Positions 57,522 through 64,000 of a stretch of 64,000 bases of DNA are shown here, piece after piece. The position numbers were made by a program, and so were the translations under genes. This DNA is from Linyphia triangularis (lineage: Eukaryota; Arthropoda; Arachnida; Araneae; Linyphiidae), in assembly GCA_963978545.1 (NCBI GenBank), contig OZ021727.1, positions 90,716,447 through 90,780,446 of the forward strand. The letters are read 5' to 3'. How positions within the stretch are numbered: the first letter of the stretch is position 1; the number at the start of each line of letters is the position of its first letter. The notes below the pieces were generated by a model. The model was not told the DNA's origin and searched no databases. It worked only from the letters and a program-made list of their open reading frames with translations.

Positions 57522-58060
57522 TCTCGTGAATTATTCAAGGCAAGAAGATTGCCGTTTATCGGATTTTTTTTACTTACTGTAGAAATTAGATCTTCATTTT
57601 AGAAAATTGTAAAAAATGTAATTTTAGTTTGGAACTAAAAAATTTAGAGGCTACCCAGCTGTCACTGGTAAATAGTTATACATAATGTAAATATTAGGTA
57701 AATTCTATGTTTGTTCTTCAATCACTTTTATGGTATTTTATTAATACAAAAACTATAAACAGTATCGGAAATGCAGGCTTTAAAGTAGTGACAACTGTTA
57801 GGCTTATCTGGATATTTCTGGAATTTTGGAGAATATCGCCAACGTCAAAAAGGATCGCATGAGAATTAAACATAGTCAGTTAAGTCTAGCTCTGGCTGTA
57901 GATGATTTAGAATGGACGATTCCTGCATTATTTAAAAACGAGTGAAATTAGATTATATTTACGAAGAATTTCTTTCTGATTCCAATTATTCAAACAAAAG
58001 TTCTTTAAAAAAAAATAAGTAATTTAAAAATTAAGAAAAGAAAATATCCGAAAGCCACGT
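55544..58060. other. AT-rich DNA, no gene confidently seen
   Basis: The 110-codon + frame at 55804-56136 is low complexity with no domain and I do not call it. Other features: a C run at 56080-56090, a T run at 57477-57516, and a somewhat GC-richer patch (57160-57460) holding an 18-bp perfect palindrome at 57415. Confidence 0.45.
57415..57432. other. 18-bp perfect palindrome
   Basis: CCCGAAACGCGTTTCGGG, strikingly GC-rich and CpG-containing for this window. Possible dimeric protein-binding site; function unknown. Confidence 0.6.
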
Positions 58061-58316
58061 CCAATTGCAGTCCAATCAAAACGCTACATTTTAGCTATGA
58101 GGTCAAAACAACATTCCGTGTCTATGGTTATCGTGAGGTTTCTGCCAAATAGTTGGTGTAAGTTTTTTTAGACAATTGCCATATCCCATGATGGTTGGCG
58201 CGATTTGAGAGAAAATTGCAAAACTGGTTTCTTGTGCTACGTTTCAAGCCAAGTTGTTTAAGATGTAGTGACGTCATACCCGCTTCGAGTCGAAAGAGTT
58301 GTTTTTCGCGCCAAAA
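58061..58316 (+). promoter_or_regulatory. Promoter-like cluster: CCAAT, CRE and E2F sites
   Basis: Two CCAAT motifs (58061, 58072), a perfect CRE TGACGTCA (58269-58276) and a perfect E2F-type TTTCGCGCCAAA (58304-58315) within 260 bp, where GC and CpG content rise. An ATG with a good context (CCAAAATGG, ATG at 58484) follows and opens only 19 codons. This could be the promoter of an unseen gene on either strand. Based on motifs alone. Confidence 0.3.
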
Positions 58317-58574
58317 TAACCAGCAAACTTTGGTTGCAAATGAAAAAAAAAAAAGCGCAGTGAGCAGAAATGTTTGTGTTTATGGCCTTTCAGAAACATT
58401 TAGAATTGAATAAAAAATATATATGAATAAAAATGCGGGAATTGTCCATTAAACTGCAGTGCAGGCACTTCTGGGTTTTTCCAAAATGGAAGAGGCTTGT
58501 GTTTTCATTGCTGTTGAGTCTGGACGACTAGATCCTCTGGTTTGAATTTGAATGTATTTTAATAATGCTGCTCT

Positions 58575-59306
58575 TTAAGGTATACATATACATTAGGAAA
58601 TGCAAAATTTGACACAAGTCTGCATTTTTGTTTTAAAATATTCCCGAATTCATTACCTTTAAAATAATACCATTTTCTTTCTGAAACTCAAATTACTTTT
58701 TAATCTACAGGGGTTTTTGTGAACTTGTTTTGTATCACGTTCATTAGTGTAGTAAACTTTAAACGCGTTTTCTGAAGAATGACATTTTGGTGTTATATGA
58801 CTTTACGCCAACGGTCATAACTTCATAATAAATGGTTCGATTTACAAAATTCTAATTTTCTTCTGAAGACACAAGTTGTGAATGTGTTTCCTATGGAGAA
58901 TCTAATATATATATATATATTGTTATAAACACATTTTTTATGAATATTTTAATCTTAATTTTTTGTTAAAAACAATGTATTTTTTATAACTTTTTATTTA
59001 AAAATTTATAATTAAATAAATATTTCAGCCAAATTCAAAATTCTCCAATGGAGCATGCGTCAATATAATATCTTTTATTTGCGATACAAATCATACCGCT
59101 AAGTTAATTACAAGTTTATTTATATATGTTCTAATAATGGTCCTAATTAGTCACTTTAATTGCAATTATCTGATTAAAAAATTGACGGAAAAAAAGTTTA
59201 TATATATATAAATGCATCATTTTTAATTCTGATGTACTGCCAAAAAGTGTGAGATTGTTACTTAAAAATTAAAGAAAATCATCTCCATTGTATATGTATA
59301 CCTTAA
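58575..59306. mobile_element. TTAA-flanked foldback MITE (family C), copy 3
   Basis: Left TTAAGGTATACATATACATT, right TTGTATATGTATACCTTAA; 732 bp. Same orientation as copies 2 and 4. Confidence 0.88.
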
Positions 59307-59417
59307 AGGATTGTACATTTGTTGTGACGAATAATAAGATTTAATTTCCCAATCCAGTGTCATTATTCTCTTCGGAGAAGAAAACTCTTAGCATTGCACA
59401 AAACATGCAAAAGTTGC

Positions 59418-59975
59418 TTAAGGGTTTCAGTAGGCTTAAAATTTCAAAATTTTCGTCTTCGTGATTTTTGCATATCTTTAAATTTCAAACTATTTTGCTT
59501 ATTTTAAGATATAGTTTTGGTTTGTACTCTATCTAGTTCAGGAGAAAAGTTAGTTTTAAAATACGTAAACACACGTTTGCCATGTTACAATTTCGCATAA
59601 AACTGCATTTATCTCGAAATGTCAATTTTCAAAATTTTATATACCATTTTGAAAATTTTTTTTTTAGCTTCTTTATGAAATTTTTTATCCTATATTTGCC
59701 ATGTATCAAATTTTAATCTCAAGTAACCGTTTTTTTTTTTTTTTTTTTTTTTTTAAATGTGATTCGCAAATATTTTTGGTGTTTTATCATTTGAGATTGT
59801 TATTTAGAAAAAAAAGTAAACATTTTCTCTTAATGTTAGCCTCAGATTAAAAAAGAAGGTTGAAGTAACATCTAGGAAACATTTCAAATGTAACCGTTTA
59901 TTAGTTATTTAGAAAAGGTACATAGAAAATGGGCCTTTTAACATTGGTGATATAGGGCTTACCGAACCTCCTTAA
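59418..59975. mobile_element. TTAA-flanked foldback MITE (family J)
   Basis: Left end TTAAGGGTTTCAGTAGGCTTA; right end TAGGGCTTACCGAACCTCCTTAA is its imperfect inverted repeat. Its right TTAA (59972-59975) is also the left TTAA of the next element. Contains a T run at 59731-59753. Confidence 0.65.
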
Positions 59976-60686
59976 GGTATACATATACATTAGGAATCGC
60001 AAAATTTGACTGAAATCTGCGTTTTTGTTTTAAAATATTCCCGAATTCATTATCATTAAAATGATACCATTTTCTTTCTGAGACACAAATTACTTTTTAA
60101 ATTACAGTAGGTTTTGTGAACCTGTTTTGTATCACGCTCATTAGTGTAAGTAAACTTTAAACGCGTTTTTTGAAGAATGACATTTTGGTGTCAATATGAC
60201 TTTACGCCAACGGTCATAACTTCATAATAAATGGTCCAATTTACAGAATTCTAATTTTGTTTTGCAGACAAAAGTTATGAATGTGTTTTCTATGGATAGT
60301 CTAATTTATATTGTTATAAACACATTTTTTATGCACGTTTTAATCTTTTTGTCAAAAACTATGTATTTTTTTAAACTTTTTATTTAAAAACTTATCATTA
60401 AATAAATATTGAAGCCAAATTAAAATTTCTCCACAGGAACATGCGTCAATATAATATCTCTTATTTGCAATAAAAATAATATCTCTAAGTTAATTACAAG
60501 TTTATTTATGTATGTTCTAATAATGTTCTAGTCACTTTAATTGCAATTAACTGATTAAAAATTGACGGGAAAAAACAAATTTATATAAAAATGCATTATT
60601 TTTTATTCTGATAAACTGCCAAAAAGTTTGAAATTATAACCTAAAAATTAAAAAAAAATCATCTCAATTGTATATGTATACCTTAA
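59972..60686. mobile_element. TTAA-flanked foldback MITE (family C), copy 4
   Basis: Left TTAAGGTATACATATACATT, right TTGTATATGTATACCTTAA; 715 bp. Only about 670 bp separates it from copy 3, and family J occupies most of that gap. Confidence 0.88.
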
Positions 60687-61579
60687 CTTGTTCTAAAGTG
60701 GGTGGATTTCATTTAATGGTGTATTTCGATGAAGCACCCAATTAAAATTTACAGCATTTTCGGAAAATTTCAGTGGCATGTGCTAATTGTAAACAAATTA
60801 TCTAAGTCAGCGGCAACCGTAAAGTATATGTAAAGAATTATCTACTACCAAGCAATCATATGCATCGTACTATCACTCAGGGACCCAAGATTCAAAAATG
60901 TATTAAAATAATTTATGTTGTTAAAATAAGTCTTTCTACACAAGAAAACAATTTCCCATAATAGTGAAATTTCTCAAAATCGATAAAAAAAAAAGCCTTT
61001 TAAATCGATAAATATAAACATTTAAGAAAAATAATATAATATTTTTAACAATGCCCATTATTTTGATAAATGAAAAGAAATGATTTATGAAAATCAAATT
61101 TAATGATCCGGGAAATTTTAAATTTGTGTTTATCCGAAAGGTATATACGGTTGATTAAAGTCAAATATAATAATTTAACTAGAATAATTCGAACAATTCT
61201 TATTTCTTAACTAAACTAGAAAATAAGTTTCTAGAATCTGTATTCCCAAATTTAACAAGTTTCTCTCATCCCTGATTTCACGGAGTTATATAAAGTACGT
61301 TTTACGAAATGATTTGACTTCAATTAAGTTGAAGGGATTAAATCTTAACGAGCAAGAATTATTCGAAAATATAAATTATTAATATTAAATAGAAATCTTA
61401 AAAATTTGTTTAGTTTATTGAATTCCTTGAATCGAAAGGGAAAGAGAATTTGGGGAATTTACTTTATAAATATAATTGCTTTATGTTAAATGTTCTCTAA
61501 AACTTTGAATTATGTGTCTTGTGAGTGGTGATACATTCTTCAATTATTCGTAGGCGTTTAAGTTAATTTCAAATTAAAT
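60687..61579. other. AT-rich DNA, no gene seen
   Basis: Nothing recognised. Confidence 0.5.
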
Positions 61580-62291
61580 TTAAGGGGGTCTGGAACTCAA
61601 AATTCTAAAATCTTTATTTTTAGAGTTATTTTTCTGAATTTTTCTATGCAGTAATCTATGGCACTTCAAAACTTTAAAAACTGTTTTAATTTTCAGATTA
61701 AAAAAAAAAAAAAAAAAAATTAAAAAAATTCAAAATTTTGATGTTTCCTAAATTTGATATATATCTAAAAAACGTTTTTTAAAAATCACTTCTTTTTTAC
61801 ATAAAACTACTTTTTATAATTCATTTCAAAACTTGTCGTCATAATTTTTCAATAAAGTAATTACAAAAAAAAATTAAAAAAATATTTTGTGCAAAAACTG
61901 CATAAAATCCATAGTATACTAAACTCCAAAAGCTTTTTTTTAAAAAGTTAAATAAAAAAACATAATTCATGAAGACACACTAAAGAAATATATATGAAAA
62001 ATAATTATGGAAAGTTTCATAGATTTATATCAAGTAATTTTTAAGTTATATTAATTTAAACTCATAAAAAGGACAAAAACCATCACAAAGAAAAATAGTT
62101 TCGAAGTTTCAAGATAGCATGTCAGAGATACAATTGTCATGTAACAAAAACTTAAATATTTCAAGTTCTACTAAAGATAGAAACAAAATTTGTATGCCAT
62201 TTTGTTTAAAAATATTTGCATCAATTTGTACAGTAGTAAAAAAGAAAAAAAAAATTAGAATTTTAAAATTTTGAGTTCCACACCCCCTTAA
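61580..62291. mobile_element. TTAA-flanked foldback MITE (family I)
   Basis: Left TTAAGGGGGTCTGGAACTCA, right TGAGTTCCACACCCCCTTAA; 712 bp, AT-rich and non-coding. Confidence 0.8.
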
Positions 62292-62526
62292 ACAATTATC
62301 TGCATGGGTTGTTGCTCTCTATACAGTAAACGATAGACATTAAAAAGTCACATAATTCTAAACTGTCAAAAAAGTATTTTATTTCACATAAAAACAATAA
62401 TTCATTTAGATAAAGAAATAAAGAATTTGTATCTACTGTTATTCTTATTTGATAAAGTGATATCATGCTAAATAAATAATACAATTGTGTTATCCCATAT
62501 TTGACCGGTCTACCAAATTACTGAAG

Positions 62527-63182
62527 GACTGAGAAGCGACTGCAATGTTTGGACCCCATCGAACATCATTCTGATTTTTTTATAGAAATTAGAGGAAAGT
62601 GAGTAGATTACGAATCCACTGGTCTCCCACTGCTAAAATGGCTAAACTGGTCAAAAATCAACTTTAAATAAATTGAACTAAATACAATTGCCGAATTTGC
62701 CATAACTTGCGAAATAATGAGTATTTTTTTTTTATTTGGTAACCTTCACTCTTTAATTTTTAATTAAGAAGGTTGCAGACGATTGGGATGTGTGGCGATG
62801 GCTTTCTTGCATCTTTCACAAATGAGCCAAACTGGCAATAGACATTACGTCACTGATGGCGCTACTGATGCCGCCAATTTGGCTTACTTTTAAAAGATAC
62901 AAGTTTTCCGAGCCAGAGATCAGAAATCGTTTGCGCTTTTTCTCATTGATATTCAAAATGCAGTGGGTTGCCAGATGAAAAAGTTTGTTCTCTTTTTGAC
63001 AAGTTATGACACAGGCAATCGGATTTTAGTTGAAACCCATTCCAAGTCAATTTTTGATCAGTTTCGGCCATTTTTGCCAGGACAGACCAGTGGATTCGTA
63101 ATCTACTCATTTTTCTCCAATTTCTATAAAAAATTCAGAATGATGTTAGATGGGGTCCAAAAATTGGAGTATCCTCTCGGAC
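62527..63182. mobile_element. Giant foldback MITE (660-bp family), copy 7, inverted orientation
   Basis: Termini GACTGAGAAGCGACTGC and a diverged right end, ATCCTCTCGGAC then TA. Same orientation as copy 4. The central palindrome is diverged (TTACGTCACTGATGGCGCTACTG, about 62846). Confidence 0.83.
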
Positions 63183-63184
63183 TA

Positions 63185-64000
63185 TGAGGGATTAGCACTG
63201 TGGCTTCACATGACAAAGCATAGATATTCGTTCTGATTCGGAATCTACTTTCAGTTTCAGGCTTTGATTTTATTGTGCAAAAAATTGGGGGTTGCGCATA
63301 CAAACCAACCAATACATATTTCTCTTAAATTAGTAAAGTGATATTAAAGAAATATCCAATTATCTCAGGCTTGTATCTCAAATTATTAGCTTACATCTTT
63401 TCTCTTTAATCAAGAATCCTCGGAAAGAAATATATTTACTTTTTCTAATTTTAAAGAACACCTGTGCCAAATTTCAACCTTTTAGATTCAGAGACACTAT
63501 CCTTATAATTGTAAAGTTAGTCAGTAAGTTATATTTGGTTCGTTGTAATAAGGATTATTTGAGGATAGAGCTTATCTGGGTAGAAACAGAACATCGTTAG
63601 GTCAGTATCTGTGTGAAGGAGGTCTTTCAAGGGCAAACTGGCTCTCATTTGCATCCCTGGTGCATGACACTAAATGCACAAAATAACAAATACAAATACA
63701 CATTTTAAGACCAACAACAGGCTCAAGGCTGTAATAAGGATTATTTGAAGAACAGAACAGGACAGCAAGAAAACCATAAAAAAAACTATATGTTACAATC
63801 ACCGCAATAATCAGCTGAAGATTTGCAGGTAGCGCAGCTGTATTGACCAATATCAGAAAGAGGTGATCAGTAGAATATGGCCAATTTTGCCCAAAACTCG
63901 TTCCAAAATACATAAATTTTTAAATATAAACGAATATCGCAAAATGTTGTTTTGCCCTCCGGTCTTTCTCATAAATAAAATATTTTAGTTAAAAAAATAG
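63185..64000. other. No gene confidently seen
   Basis: A 103-codon minus frame (63602-63913) is hydrophobic in its middle but has no recognised family. A motif GTAATAAGGATTATTTGA occurs twice (63546, 63731). I make no call. Confidence 0.4.

Noticed and set aside
63602..63913. 103-codon minus-strand hydrophobic ORF as a membrane protein
   Set aside because: No recognised family, AT-rich composition gives hydrophobic residues by chance, and no splice or promoter evidence.

Overview
This window is eukaryotic, AT-rich, non-coding-dominated genomic DNA. The tRNA-derived SINEs with GGTTCGAGTCC B boxes, Tc1/hAT/TTAA-type foldback elements, a Ty3-like LTR retrotransposon primed by tRNA-Leu and long satellite arrays fit an arthropod. 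I suspect a chelicerate, probably a spider, but no host gene here proves that. There is no operon or bacterial feature, and almost every ORF over 60 codons is chance or lies in a repeat.

Host coding evidence is limited to two short exon candidates on the + strand. One is at about 9955-10162, with a PH-domain-like C-terminal edge and a perfect GTGAGT donor. The other is at about 35832-35963, a symmetrical 132-bp exon resembling a plectin repeat. Both lie in sequence that otherwise reads as intron or intergenic DNA.

Layout: 0-5.5 kb holds SINEs, a 670-bp giant foldback, a TTAA foldback and small TA-flanked foldbacks. 5.5-13 kb is unique AT-rich DNA with two related TTAA foldbacks and exon A. 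13.8-14.9 kb is a nest: a miniature LTR element (TRIM) carries a SINE and a truncated LINE, each with its own target duplication. 15-23 kb has further foldbacks, a second TRIM, a 138-bp satellite and a hAT-type element. 25.2-30.2 kb is one long AT microsatellite split by a 3,677-bp LTR retrotransposon. Its two 465-bp LTRs appear identical, and one 884-codon ORF encodes Gag, protease and only the tail of integrase. 32-37.5 kb holds a second copy of the hAT element, a 91-bp satellite, another 660-bp foldback, exon B and a 30-bp minisatellite. 39-46 kb holds a SINE, a hAT element with an expanded 40-bp GC-rich repeat, a different SINE family and a ten-unit 148-bp array. 46-52.5 kb has two more 660-bp foldbacks, two solo LTRs and SINEs. 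53.9-55.6 kb has two satellites. 58-63 kb has a possible promoter cluster, four TTAA foldbacks and a last 660-bp foldback.

The strongest biological signal is in the LTR of the retrotransposon. Clustered heat-shock-element pentamers lie just upstream of a TATA box and are conserved in all four LTR copies present. Together with identical LTRs and an in-frame loss of reverse transcriptase, RNase H and the integrase core, this suggests a recently mobile, possibly stress-inducible, non-autonomous element that depends on enzymes supplied in trans.
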